Assembly (NCBI GenBank): GCA_027490995.1
Contig: JAIXWY010000003.1
Location: 62,001-126,000, forward strand
Source: Opitutaceae bacterium
GTDB taxonomy: Bacteria > Verrucomicrobiota > Verrucomicrobiia > Opitutales > Opitutaceae
Direction of reading: 5' to 3'
DNA length: 64,000 nucleotides
The notes beneath the pieces were generated by a model. The model had not been told where the DNA came from. It made no database searches and saw only the letters and a program-made list of their open reading frames with translations. Below are positions 25,127-32,999 of this stretch, one piece after another. The stretch's first letter is position 1; each line of letters begins with the position of its first letter. The position numbers and the translations under genes were made by a program.

Positions 25127-25993
25127 TCAAAGGAGCGAGCTGACCAGCAACTGGGTGTAGGCGTGCTGGGGATCCTGCAGGATTTGGTCGGTCAGCCCTG
25201 ATTCGACGATCCGGCCGTTCTTCATCACCATCGTTCGGTCCGTGAGCATGCGGATCACGGCCAGATCGTGGGAGACCACGATCATCGAGACACCCAGCTC
25301 ACGCTGCAACTGGCGGATCAGGTCGAGGACCCGGGCCTGCACGGACACGTCGAGACCGCTCGTGACCTCGTCAAGGAACAGAAGGGGAGGATTGTTCGCG
25401 ATGGCCTTGGAGATCTGCACTCGCTGCTGCATGCCTCCGGAGAACGTGGACGGAGTGTGGTCCATCCGGGCGACCGGGACCTCCGTCTTGCCGAGAAGGT
25501 AAGCGGCGCGCTCGCGGATCCGGCCGACGTGGAAGCTGCCGGCCATCAGGAGCTTCTCAGCGATGTTGCCGCCGGCGGAGAATCCGAAGTTCAGGCCGTC
25601 GCGCGGATTCTGGTACACCATCCCCATGAGGGTGTTCCGGGCGTGCCGCTTCCGCTGGTTCGAGAGCGTGAGCAGGTTGGTCTGGGCTTCGTCGAGAGCG
25701 CTCAGGTAGACCTCGCCCGCGGTGGCGACCTGGTCGAAGTAGAGTAACTGAATCAGCGTGCTCTTACCCGAACCCGATTCGCCCACGATGCCGAGAACCT
25801 CGCCTGGATAGAGGTCGAAGTTGATCTCTGCGCAGGCGACGATGGCGTCGGTTTCTGGGCAAATGTTGGAGTTGAAGCGCGGCCCGGTGTACTGGACCGA
25901 GGTCGCGATGGGCTCGCCGTAGATCTTGGTCAGGTTGCGGACTCGCAGGAGCCAGCCGGTGTCGGAGTCTTGGCAGTTCATGCGGGGAATCAC
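25127..25993 (-). CDS. phnK: C-P lyase-associated ATPase PhnK, with an N-terminal insertion
   Basis: The 288-residue ATPase matches PhnK, which binds PhnJ in the C-P lyase complex and opens or closes it with ATP. Walker A is GESGSGKS (71-78), the signature is FSGGMQQRVQISKA and Walker B is followed by DEVTSGLDVSVQ. Compared with the E. coli protein as I remember it, there is an insertion of roughly 20-25 residues between the first strand and the Walker A strand (about 31-55), carrying cysteines at 45 and 54. The start is GTG at 25993, overlapping the phnJ stop, or ATG at 25981. The insertion is notable because the partner PhnJ is itself unusual. Confidence 0.91.
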   Translation of the reverse strand: MIPRMNCQDSDTGWLLRVRNLTKIYGEPIATSVQYTGPRFNSNICPETDAIVACAEINFDLYPGEVLGIVGESGSGKSTLIQLLYFDQVATAGEVYLSALDEAQTNLLTLSNQRKRHARNTLMGMVYQNPRDGLNFGFSAGGNIAEKLLMAGSFHVGRIRERAAYLLGKTEVPVARMDHTPSTFSGGMQQRVQISKAIANNPPLLFLDEVTSGLDVSVQARVLDLIRQLQRELGVSMIVVSHDLAVIRMLTDRTMVMKNGRIVESGLTDQILQDPQHAYTQLLVSSLL

Positions 25994-26874
25994 ACGGGGT
26001 TTTGGAAGAGACGCTGCGGCGGACGTTGCCCGAGGCGCACCTTGTCGAGGAAGTCGGAGTCGTTGATCACGAACTTCCGGGTGGATTCGGACTCGTAAAT
26101 CTCGTCCATGAACGCACGGTCGCCCCCCGACGCGGCGCAGACAATTTCCCGAAATTCTTCCACGCGGAACTTCACGTCCTCGAACTCAAGGGGCTCGACG
26201 CGCGTAAACGGAGGCACGCAGTGCAGGCGCTTCTCGCGACCCGCCGAAAATACGTGCAGGCAGGGAGCCATCGAGAGGTTGGGCACGTCCCAACGCGGGA
26301 TAGGCGAGGGCGTCATGATGTAGCGCCCGTTCACCCGCACCGGGTAGCCGGCGCCGTTCATGATCGCTCCGAACTTCACGTAACTCTCGTAGAGGGCGAC
26401 CCACATCTTTGCGTAGTCAGCCTCGGCGTGCATGATGCGCGTCTTGAACTCGTACCGTTCCACGCTGCGCAGGGGCTCCGGCTGCGGCACTTGGAAGACG
26501 ATGATCTGACGCTCGGTCAGAATCTCCTCCGGCTTGCGGTGGCGCGTCTGGATGAGGGTGGCCTCGGCGGTATCGAAGGTCGTGCGGCAGCTGGTCATGC
26601 GCCGGACGAAGTCGCGGAGGTTGCAGGCATTCACCGAGGCGTCGCTACCTTGGTCGATGATCTTGAAGACGTCATCCGGTCCAATGATGGAGAGGCTGGC
26701 GTGGAGCCCCCCGGTGCCCCAGCCGCGGGCGATCGGCATCTCGGGCGAGGAGTAAGGGACCTGGTATCCGGGGATGGCGATGGCCTTGAGGATCTTCCGG
26801 CGGATCTCCCGCTTCGTGCGTTCGTCGATGAACGCGAAGTTGTAGGTGTGCTCGAATTTGCGGGTGGCAATCAT
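25990..26874 (-). CDS. phnJ: PhnJ homologue lacking three of the four radical-SAM motif cysteines
   Basis: The 294-residue protein aligns along its length with PhnJ, the C-P lyase subunit that cleaves the carbon-phosphorus bond using a [4Fe-4S] cluster and S-adenosylmethionine. Landmarks kept are IPGYQVPY (Gly36, matching the proposed glycyl-radical Gly32 of E. coli), GWGTGG, QTRHRKPEE, VNGRYIM-PSPIP and AGREKR-PPFTRVE. The C-terminal CX2C-X21-C-X5-C motif reads Cys246-X2-Ser249-X20-Ile270-X5-Leu276, with flanking MDE and FVxxDSDF preserved. The codons are TCG, ATC and CTC in an intact frame, so this is not a frameshift. Known PhnJ chemistry should be impossible at this site. Its place in phnGHIJKL is canonical. 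It may be inactive or structural, bind another cofactor, or depend on a second PhnJ elsewhere. Confidence 0.93.
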   Translation of the reverse strand: MIATRKFEHTYNFAFIDERTKREIRRKILKAIAIPGYQVPYSSPEMPIARGWGTGGLHASLSIIGPDDVFKIIDQGSDASVNACNLRDFVRRMTSCRTTFDTAEATLIQTRHRKPEEILTERQIIVFQVPQPEPLRSVERYEFKTRIMHAEADYAKMWVALYESYVKFGAIMNGAGYPVRVNGRYIMTPSPIPRWDVPNLSMAPCLHVFSAGREKRLHCVPPFTRVEPLEFEDVKFRVEEFREIVCAASGGDRAFMDEIYESESTRKFVINDSDFLDKVRLGQRPPQRLFQNPV

Positions 26875-28010
26875 GAAGGGGAGGAAGTCGTGTTGACCAC
26901 GGCGGCCCCGAACCCGAGTTGGCCGCGTTTGCGGTCCTTGCGTTCGATGGCTTGGCGCAGGTTGGAGAGACTGGATTGGAAGGTGACGTAGTGGGGCAGT
27001 TTAAGATGGTTGGTGAACCCGTAGCTCTCGATTCCCTCGGTGTGGTAGAGCACGAACTCCTGGCTCTGGCAGGGGGCGTCCCCGCCGCTGCGCATCGCGC
27101 GGTCGAGGATGCCCATGGCGATGGCCTTGGTCTCGTTCTGCCCGAAGCAAAGTCCGTAGCCGAGCGACAGGGCCGGAGACTCATCCCGCCGCTGGACGCG
27201 GAGCCGCGAGATCATCTCCGCCTCGGTGAGCCGGATCCGGCCGACCACGCGAATCCGACCGCGGGCGTCCCGCACCCGGACGGGAACCTCGCCCACGCGC
27301 AGTTCCCCCACCGTCGCGTGCGTTGATCCGAAACCGCGCTGCGCGCTGTAGGCGAGGGCCATGAGACCACCCGTTTCAGCGCGGGCCAGCATCTGCAGCG
27401 CGGCCGACCGCGGGGCGGGAAACTTTACCGCCTCGCGGGTCACGTCAACCACGCGACGCGAGGCGTCGTCGTCAACCTCGCGCAGGAGTCCCTGCGCCTG
27501 CAACAGATCGATCACCTTCGGCAGGGTGGTGACTGGGACGGTGGGCCGCCCTGGCGCGGCCGCCTCAAACTGGGCGAGGAAATCCTCGATGTGTCCGAGT
27601 GTCTCCGTGGCCAGCCGCCCGTCGAGAAGCCGCTGGGAATAGTCGCGGGTCGGTCCGAGGATTTGTCCGCCGGGAATCTCCCGAAAGGCTGAGGAGAGGC
27701 GGCGGCGGATGAACATCTCCCGCGTCACGAGCGTCTCCGCTGTGTAGCGACGCTGGAGCGTGGCGCGGTAGGCGCGCAGCATGAACGCCGACTCAAACAC
27801 GTCGCCTTCGTTCTGCTTCAGGACGAGAGCGGCATGCTCCGGCGCGTACAGGGAGGCCTCCCCCATGATCTTGTCCAAGAGGAGTCGGAACTGGCCCTGA
27901 ATCTGCCCGATGGAGACCGGCGCGGTGCGACCTCGCACGCGGTAGTACTCGACCAGTCGGATCGACTGCGCGATCGCGTCCTCACCTCCCTTGATGGCGA
28001 CGTAGCCCAT
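26871..28010 (-). CDS. phnI: C-P lyase core subunit PhnI
   Basis: The 379-residue protein is a canonical PhnI. The N-terminus is MGYVAIKGGEDAI, the centre has REIPGGQILGPTRDYSQRLL and RGFGSTHATVGELR, and the motif HLKLPHY (His335, His340) is intact; these histidines correspond to the reported metal ligands near the PhnI-PhnJ interface. PhnI with PhnG and PhnH installs phosphonate on the ribose of ATP in place of adenine. The ATG at 28010 matches the family start exactly. It lies 10 bp after phnH and overlaps phnJ by 4 bp. A divergent paralogue is at 5542-6702. Confidence 0.94.
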   Translation of the reverse strand: MGYVAIKGGEDAIAQSIRLVEYYRVRGRTAPVSIGQIQGQFRLLLDKIMGEASLYAPEHAALVLKQNEGDVFESAFMLRAYRATLQRRYTAETLVTREMFIRRRLSSAFREIPGGQILGPTRDYSQRLLDGRLATETLGHIEDFLAQFEAAAPGRPTVPVTTLPKVIDLLQAQGLLREVDDDASRRVVDVTREAVKFPAPRSAALQMLARAETGGLMALAYSAQRGFGSTHATVGELRVGEVPVRVRDARGRIRVVGRIRLTEAEMISRLRVQRRDESPALSLGYGLCFGQNETKAIAMGILDRAMRSGGDAPCQSQEFVLYHTEGIESYGFTNHLKLPHYVTFQSSLSNLRQAIERKDRKRGQLGFGAAVVNTTSSPS

Positions 28011-28020
28011 GGCGATCGGT

Positions 28021-28629
28021 TCAGACGGTGGCCCACGAGACGCGGGTGGTGCGGGGGAGGCAGATGATCCCGCCATCGTCCGCAGTCACGATCGCATCCA
28101 CACCAAGGGGAAACTCCCGGTTCCGACGGGCGAGCGACTCGAGGTTTCGCGCCTGCAGGCCGTTGATCACCACGTGGGTGGTGGTCTCGATGCCGGGTCC
28201 GGAGAGCGTGAGCTCCAGGCCGCCCGCGCCCGAGGAGCGACTCATCCGGCTGACCTGAAGGACGATTGTCGCCCCGGTCTCCGGATACGTCGGAATGCCC
28301 GCGCGGGCCGCCGCGATGCGTTCGGCGGATGCGACGTCGCCTCCGTCGAGAAAGACAAAGTCGGCCTCCGCGATCGGGACGGCCCTTGCGCCGGTGTTGA
28401 CCTGGACGTAGCGGATCGCGTCCGGTCCGAGGGACGCGGCATCGAAGGTGCTGTCGGAGTCCAGCAAGGCCAAGGCCGTGCAGGCGGCGGCATTCGTCAG
28501 CGGCGGCGGCGGAGTGATCGCGACCGGGGCAAAGCGGTCGATCTTCCCCGGCCGGGCCATGGCGTCGAGCAGCGTCCGGAAGTGACGCTGCGAATCGAAG
28601 ATCTCGTGGTAGGCGGTTTCGCGGATCAT
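28021..28629 (-). CDS. phnH: C-P lyase core subunit PhnH
   Basis: The 202-residue protein matches PhnH, a core subunit of the PhnGHIJ complex that supports phosphonate transfer to ATP and has a PLP-transferase-like fold without the cofactor. Visible family features are HEIFDSQRHFRTLLDAMARP near the N-terminus, LLDSDSTFD, FVFLDGGD and the C-terminal FPLGVDAIVTADDGGIICLP. The ATG at 28629 gives the usual length and follows phnG by 11 bp. Nothing in it looks degenerate. Confidence 0.93.
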   Translation of the reverse strand: MIRETAYHEIFDSQRHFRTLLDAMARPGKIDRFAPVAITPPPPLTNAAACTALALLDSDSTFDAASLGPDAIRYVQVNTGARAVPIAEADFVFLDGGDVASAERIAAARAGIPTYPETGATIVLQVSRMSRSSGAGGLELTLSGPGIETTTHVVINGLQARNLESLARRNREFPLGVDAIVTADDGGIICLPRTTRVSWATV

Positions 28630-28640
28630 GGGAGGTGCGG

Positions 28641-29072
28641 CTAATCCTGCTCCATCAGCTTGAAGTCCACCTGCGAGCGGAGGATGTGGTTGAACTCGCG
28701 CTGCTCCTCGGCGGCGAGTTGGGACCGGTGCGTCTCGAGGAAAGTGTTCACTTCCGCCGGTTGATCCCGACCGGTGTGCAGCAGCGCGTCGCAGACGGCG
28801 ATGCAGTACGCACGGACCGGCTCGTCGCCGAGGCAGAGGCCGTGGCCGACCGCACCATCGACGGTCACATCGCACTCCGAGGTGAGGGCCTCCCCGAGAA
28901 AGAACTCCTGCCTCTCGAGTGAGTCCTCCGCGCGGATCATGGTGAGGCAGACGCCTGGCGGGCGAGTGACGATGATCTGGTGCCTCGTCTCGAGGGATTC
29001 GACCAAGGCTTGGAGTGACGCGAGATCGCACTCGCAGAGGACCCTATCGTTGTCCGGTTGATTCGCCTGCAT
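28641..29072 (-). CDS. phnG: C-P lyase core subunit PhnG, cysteine-rich
   Basis: The 143-residue protein matches PhnG in length and in its ends (GEALTSECDVTVDGAVGHG, then AYCIAVCDALL and a C-terminal VDFKLMEQD like the VDF-M of E. coli). PhnG with PhnH and PhnI forms the nucleosidase-like part of C-P lyase. It is the first gene of the 12-gene operon, 24 bp behind a four-repeat Pho box. It contains seven cysteines (13, 15, 42, 67, 80, 90, 94), while the E. coli protein as I recall it has one. This is notable next to a PhnJ that has lost its motif cysteines. Confidence 0.9.
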   Translation of the reverse strand: MQANQPDNDRVLCECDLASLQALVESLETRHQIIVTRPPGVCLTMIRAEDSLERQEFFLGEALTSECDVTVDGAVGHGLCLGDEPVRAYCIAVCDALLHTGRDQPAEVNTFLETHRSQLAAEEQREFNHILRSQVDFKLMEQD

Positions 29073-29095
29073 GTGGTCAAGAATGCGGGTCCGCG

Positions 29096-29133
29096 GTTAA
29101 GGTTGAATAAATCGGCGGTGAAGCTGCGATGAA
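29096..29133 (-). promoter_or_regulatory. Four-repeat Pho box and promoter of the phnG-M operon
   Basis: On the minus strand TTCAT (29133-29129), TTCAC (29122-29118), TTTAT (29111-29107) and TTAAC (29100-29096) lie at an exact 11-bp period. A -10-like CATTCT follows after 10 bp (29085-29080). Transcription would begin a few bases before the phnG ATG at 29072. This is the best PhoB-type operator in the window; binding is inferred. Confidence 0.78.
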
Positions 29134-29256
29134 TCGCGGCCCGCGGGCATGGCTTGGTTCCTCGTGCGTAAAGATCGGGGAAAGGCGGAGTGAAGCTCTC
29201 GTTAGCCGCCGGAAAGCGTTTGACCGCGGAGGGCGCGGGAAGGCTCCTGAGCATTC

Positions 29257-31155
29257 GTGGCCTTCCCGGATTCTCCATCGACGACCCTTGCGCCCGGAGC
29301 GGTGTTCTCGCGCCTGCTGCGCCTGTGCTGGAGCCATCGCTCAGCGTGCCTCGGCGTGCTTGCGCTGCAGGTCGGAGCGACCGGGCTGAGTATGGCGGGG
29401 GTCGGACTCGCGGGCCTGGGCATTGACTTCCTCCGCGTCACGGTCTTCCCGGGCTCGTCGACCCTCCGCTGGCCGCTGGACTGGCAGCCGCCGGCCGGTC
29501 TTGACCCGTTATCGGTGGTGCTGTCGCTGGCCCTGGCGGTGCTGCTGGCGGCGTTCTTCCGCGGGGTGGCGAGTTGGTGGGCGGGCGTGCTTCTGGCTCG
29601 ACTCGTCCACATCCGGTTGCTCGCGCCGCTCCAGCGGCAGGTCTTCGCCAAGCTGCAGCGCTTGGGCTTCGCCTTTTTCGACCGCCACGGGAGCGGGGCC
29701 CTGATCAACCGCGCGACGGGGGACGTGCAGGCGGTTCGGACCTTCGTGGAGTCAGTGCTCCTGCAGACCCTCACCATGGTCATCTCGCTGGCGATCTGTC
29801 TCGCCACCATGGCGGTGATCCACGCGCGCCTGACGCTGGCGTGCCTTGCCACCATGCCGCTGCTCTGGATCGCCTGTGTGTGGTTCTCCCGCGTCGTGCA
29901 TCCCCTTTATCGGGAAGGGCGTAACGTGTTCGACCGTTTGATCCTGCTGCTCGCGGAGAGCCTGCAGGGCGTCGCCGTGATCAAGGGCTTCTCCCGCGAG
30001 GAAACCATGCAGGCGTCCTTTGCGGCCCAGAACCAGCGGGTGCGTGACCACCAACGGACGATTTTCTGGCGGGTCAGCACCTTCTCGCCGGCGATCGACC
30101 TGCTCACGCAGGTCAATCTTGCCGTTCTGCTGCTTTACGGAGGCTGGCTGGTGATCTCGGATCAGCTCGCTCTGGGGACGGGACTGCTCGTGTTTGCGGG
30201 TCTGCTGCAGCAGTTCTCGAATCAGGTCGCGATGATCGCGCAGATTGCCAACGGGGTTCAGGAGAGCCTGGCCGGAGCGCAGCGGGTGTTTGAGATTCTC
30301 GACGCCCCCGAGGAGGTGGCGCCGCCGGCGTCTGCGCAGGCGTGGCGTGCTCCGCGGGGTGAGGTCACCCTCGAATCGGTGACCTTCGCCTTCGCTGGCG
30401 GTCGTTCCGCCCTGCAGCAGGTCAGCCTCCGAGTGGCGCCGGGCGAGTGCGTGGCGGTGGTGGGCGAGACGGGCGCGGGCAAGACCGCGCTGCTGAGCCT
30501 GATCCCGCGGTTCTACGATCCCGTGGAGGGTTCCGTCTGCATTGATGGTATTGATGTGCGAAGCCTCGATCTGGCTCTGCTCCGGCGGCGGGTCGGCATG
30601 GTCTTCCAGGAGAGCGTCCTCTTCAGCGACACGGTCGCCGCCAACCTCCGGTTCGCCGCGCCTTCCGCCTCGCAGTCCGAGATGGAGGCGGCGGCCCGGG
30701 CGGCCCGCGCCCATGACTTCATCGAGGCTCTGCCGGACGGCTATGAAACCGTGCTCGGGGAGGGCGGGGTCGATCTCTCCGGCGGGCAGCGGCAGAGGCT
30801 CGCGATCGCCCGCGCACTGCTCGGCAAGCCCGTGGTCCTGTTGCTGGACGATCCCACGGCGGCGATCGATCCGGAGACGGAGCACGAGATCCTCGCCGCG
30901 ATCGAGGAGGCGATCGCTGGACGCACCACCTTCATCGTCGCGCACCGGCTGAGCACCCTCCGTCGCGCTGACCGGATCGTGGTTTTGGAGCGCGGCCGGA
31001 TCGTGCAGGCCGGCCCGCACCGGGAGTTGGTCCGGCAGGACGGACCGTACCGTGCGGCGGCGCTTCATCAGATGGTCGACGACGAAAGCCGCCGGCTGTT
31101 GGAGCGGGACTTCAACGATGCGGCGGGACGGGCCGCCGGAGTACTCGCGCCATGA
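29257..31155 (+). CDS. ABC exporter half-transporter with degenerate ATPase site
   Basis: The 632-residue protein fuses an exporter-type transmembrane domain (about residues 10-330, six segments) to an ATPase domain. Walker A is GETGAGKT (403-410) and the signature LSGGQ (507-511) is perfect. After Walker B Asp531, however, the catalytic Glu is Asp532 (LLLDDPTAAID). Such a replacement marks the non-hydrolytic site of heterodimeric exporters. The partner is the next gene, overlapping by 4 bp. The start is a GTG at 29257; other upstream starts are less convincing. Exported substrate is unknown. The pair lies between the phn operon and phoBR but has no visible Pho box. Confidence 0.87.
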   Translation: MAFPDSPSTTLAPGAVFSRLLRLCWSHRSACLGVLALQVGATGLSMAGVGLAGLGIDFLRVTVFPGSSTLRWPLDWQPPAGLDPLSVVLSLALAVLLAAFFRGVASWWAGVLLARLVHIRLLAPLQRQVFAKLQRLGFAFFDRHGSGALINRATGDVQAVRTFVESVLLQTLTMVISLAICLATMAVIHARLTLACLATMPLLWIACVWFSRVVHPLYREGRNVFDRLILLLAESLQGVAVIKGFSREETMQASFAAQNQRVRDHQRTIFWRVSTFSPAIDLLTQVNLAVLLLYGGWLVISDQLALGTGLLVFAGLLQQFSNQVAMIAQIANGVQESLAGAQRVFEILDAPEEVAPPASAQAWRAPRGEVTLESVTFAFAGGRSALQQVSLRVAPGECVAVVGETGAGKTALLSLIPRFYDPVEGSVCIDGIDVRSLDLALLRRRVGMVFQESVLFSDTVAANLRFAAPSASQSEMEAAARAARAHDFIEALPDGYETVLGEGGVDLSGGQRQRLAIARALLGKPVVLLLDDPTAAIDPETEHEILAAIEEAIAGRTTFIVAHRLSTLRRADRIVVLERGRIVQAGPHRELVRQDGPYRAAALHQMVDDESRRLLERDFNDAAGRAAGVLAP

Positions 31156-32999
31156 GTCTCCGGGCGGCGGCCGGGCTCGCAGGGCCGAGGGATATCGAGG
31201 ACGGGCGCGAGGCCGTTCCGGGCGGCGCAATGGAATGGAGGGTGCTCCGCCGCATCCTTTCCTACACCCGTCCTTATATGGTGAAGCGCAACGTGGTCTT
31301 CGCGCTGACCCTGGCACGGGCCGTGCAAAAGCCGGCGATGGCGTGGGCGTTGGCCGCCGTGATCAACGGGCCGATCCTTGCCGGGGACGCCTCCGGCACG
31401 GCGTGGGGAGCCGCAGGCTTCCTCGCCCTCGCGGTCTTCACGGAACTCACGTTTCACTTCCGCCAGCGGCTGGCCCTCGAACTTGGCGAGTCCGTCGTGC
31501 ACGATCTCCGCGACGCCGTCTATCGTCAGCTGCAGCGCCAGCCCATGGACTTCTTCAACCGGACGCGGCAGGGACATGTGCTGAGCCGTGTGATCACGGA
31601 CATCGAAGCTGTGCGGCGCGGCGTCCAGAATGTGTTTTTTTTCAGCCTGCTACTGGTGGGCCAGATGATCGGTGCAGCCGCCCTGATGTGGTACTACAGC
31701 CCGTGGCTGTTCGCCACCCTCCTTCTCGTGGGGCCGCCGGTTTGGTGGACCAGCCGGTATTTCCACCCGAGGCTGGTCGGCCTCTCCCGAGCGACCGCCG
31801 AGAGCCAGAGCCGACTTACGGGGATGGTTGCTGAGTCGGTGAAGGGAATGCGCTTGATCCAAGCCTGCTCGCGGCAGGATCAGGGAGATGAACGCTATGG
31901 CGGCTTGGTCGAGCGCCATGCCGGGAACAACCTTCGCCTGGCGGGAGATTCAGCCCTGTACGTTCCTTTGTTCGACCTGAACAGCCAGCTCTTCACGGCG
32001 GCGATGCTGGTCGTCGGCGGATACGGTGCCCTTCACGGCATTGCCGGTCTCGACGTGGGGAGCCTCGTCGCATTTCTGTTCCTGCCGAATCTCTTCTTTC
32101 AGTCGCTGCAGCATCTCGCCACCCTTTCCACGCAAGCGATCGCGTCAGTGGCGGGTGCGGAGAGGGTCTTCCAATTGATTGACGAGCAACCGGTCTGGAA
32201 GGACGCACCCGAGGCTGTTGCGCTCCCTCAGTACGGCGCCGCATCCTCGGCGGTGCGATTGGGCGCGCGGGTGGTTTTCCGGAACGTGTCGTTCGGCTAT
32301 GTGCCCGCGCGGCCGGTGCTCCGCGACGTTTCGTTCTCGGTTGAGCCGGGCCAGACGGTCGCGCTGGTCGGTCCGACCGGCAGTGGGAAGACGACCCTGG
32401 TCAGCCTGATTGCGAAGCTGTATCCCGTGTCGAGCGGGCGCATTGAGATCGATGGCCATGACATCGCGGGCCTCACGGGATCATCGATCCGCGCCCAGAT
32501 GGGCATCGTGCCCCAGGCCAACTTCCTGTTCTCCGGCACCGTGATGGACAACGTCCGTTTCGGGCGTCCGTCCGCCAGCGACGAGGAAATCCTTGCGGCG
32601 GCCCGGCGGCTCGACTGCCTCGATCTCGTGGAAGCGATGCCTCAGGGCTTCCTCACCGAGGTGGGAGAGAGGGGAGGCGCCCTGTCACTCGGCCAGCGAC
32701 AGTTGGTGTGCTTTCTGCGTGCGTTGCTGGCCGAGCCTCGTCTGCTCATCCTCGACGAGGCCACGAGTTCGGTGGATACCATCACCGAGGCGCGGCTCCA
32801 GCGTGCGCTCGAGCGGCTTCTGCAGTCGCGGACCAGCTTTGTCGTCGCACACCGCCTAAGCACCATCCGTCGTGCCGACCTTATCCTCGTACTCGATCGC
32901 GGTGAGATCGTGGACCGGGGCTCACACCTCGAGTTGCTCGCCCGGCCGGGCCTGTATCGCTCGCTCTACCGGCAGTTCGCGCTCTCGGACCTGAGCTAG
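31152..32999 (+). CDS. ABC exporter half-transporter, partner with catalytic site
   Basis: The 615-residue partner of the preceding gene has six hydrophobic segments (about 40-340) and an ATPase domain with Walker A GPTGSGKT (407-414), Walker B Asp535 and a true catalytic Glu536 (LLILDEATSSVD). Its signature is altered to LSLGQ (511-515). Combined with the partner, one nucleotide site is consensus and the other degenerate, the classic asymmetric heterodimer. The first ATG (31152) overlaps the previous stop; an internal ATG at 31230 would also fit the transmembrane domain. The 3' end overlaps the convergent phoR-like gene by 78 bp. Confidence 0.88.
   Translation: MSLRAAAGLAGPRDIEDGREAVPGGAMEWRVLRRILSYTRPYMVKRNVVFALTLARAVQKPAMAWALAAVINGPILAGDASGTAWGAAGFLALAVFTELTFHFRQRLALELGESVVHDLRDAVYRQLQRQPMDFFNRTRQGHVLSRVITDIEAVRRGVQNVFFFSLLLVGQMIGAAALMWYYSPWLFATLLLVGPPVWWTSRYFHPRLVGLSRATAESQSRLTGMVAESVKGMRLIQACSRQDQGDERYGGLVERHAGNNLRLAGDSALYVPLFDLNSQLFTAAMLVVGGYGALHGIAGLDVGSLVAFLFLPNLFFQSLQHLATLSTQAIASVAGAERVFQLIDEQPVWKDAPEAVALPQYGAASSAVRLGARVVFRNVSFGYVPARPVLRDVSFSVEPGQTVALVGPTGSGKTTLVSLIAKLYPVSSGRIEIDGHDIAGLTGSSIRAQMGIVPQANFLFSGTVMDNVRFGRPSASDEEILAAARRLDCLDLVEAMPQGFLTEVGERGGALSLGQRQLVCFLRALLAEPRLLILDEATSSVDTITEARLQRALERLLQSRTSFVVAHRLSTIRRADLILVLDRGEIVDRGSHLELLARPGLYRSLYRQFALSDLS

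Noticed and set aside
26047..26139. A frameshift or sequencing error as the reason for missing PhnJ cysteines
   Set aside because: The frame is intact on both sides, the flanking family residues align, and three separate codons differ by more than one base from a cysteine codon in two of the three cases (ATC, CTC).
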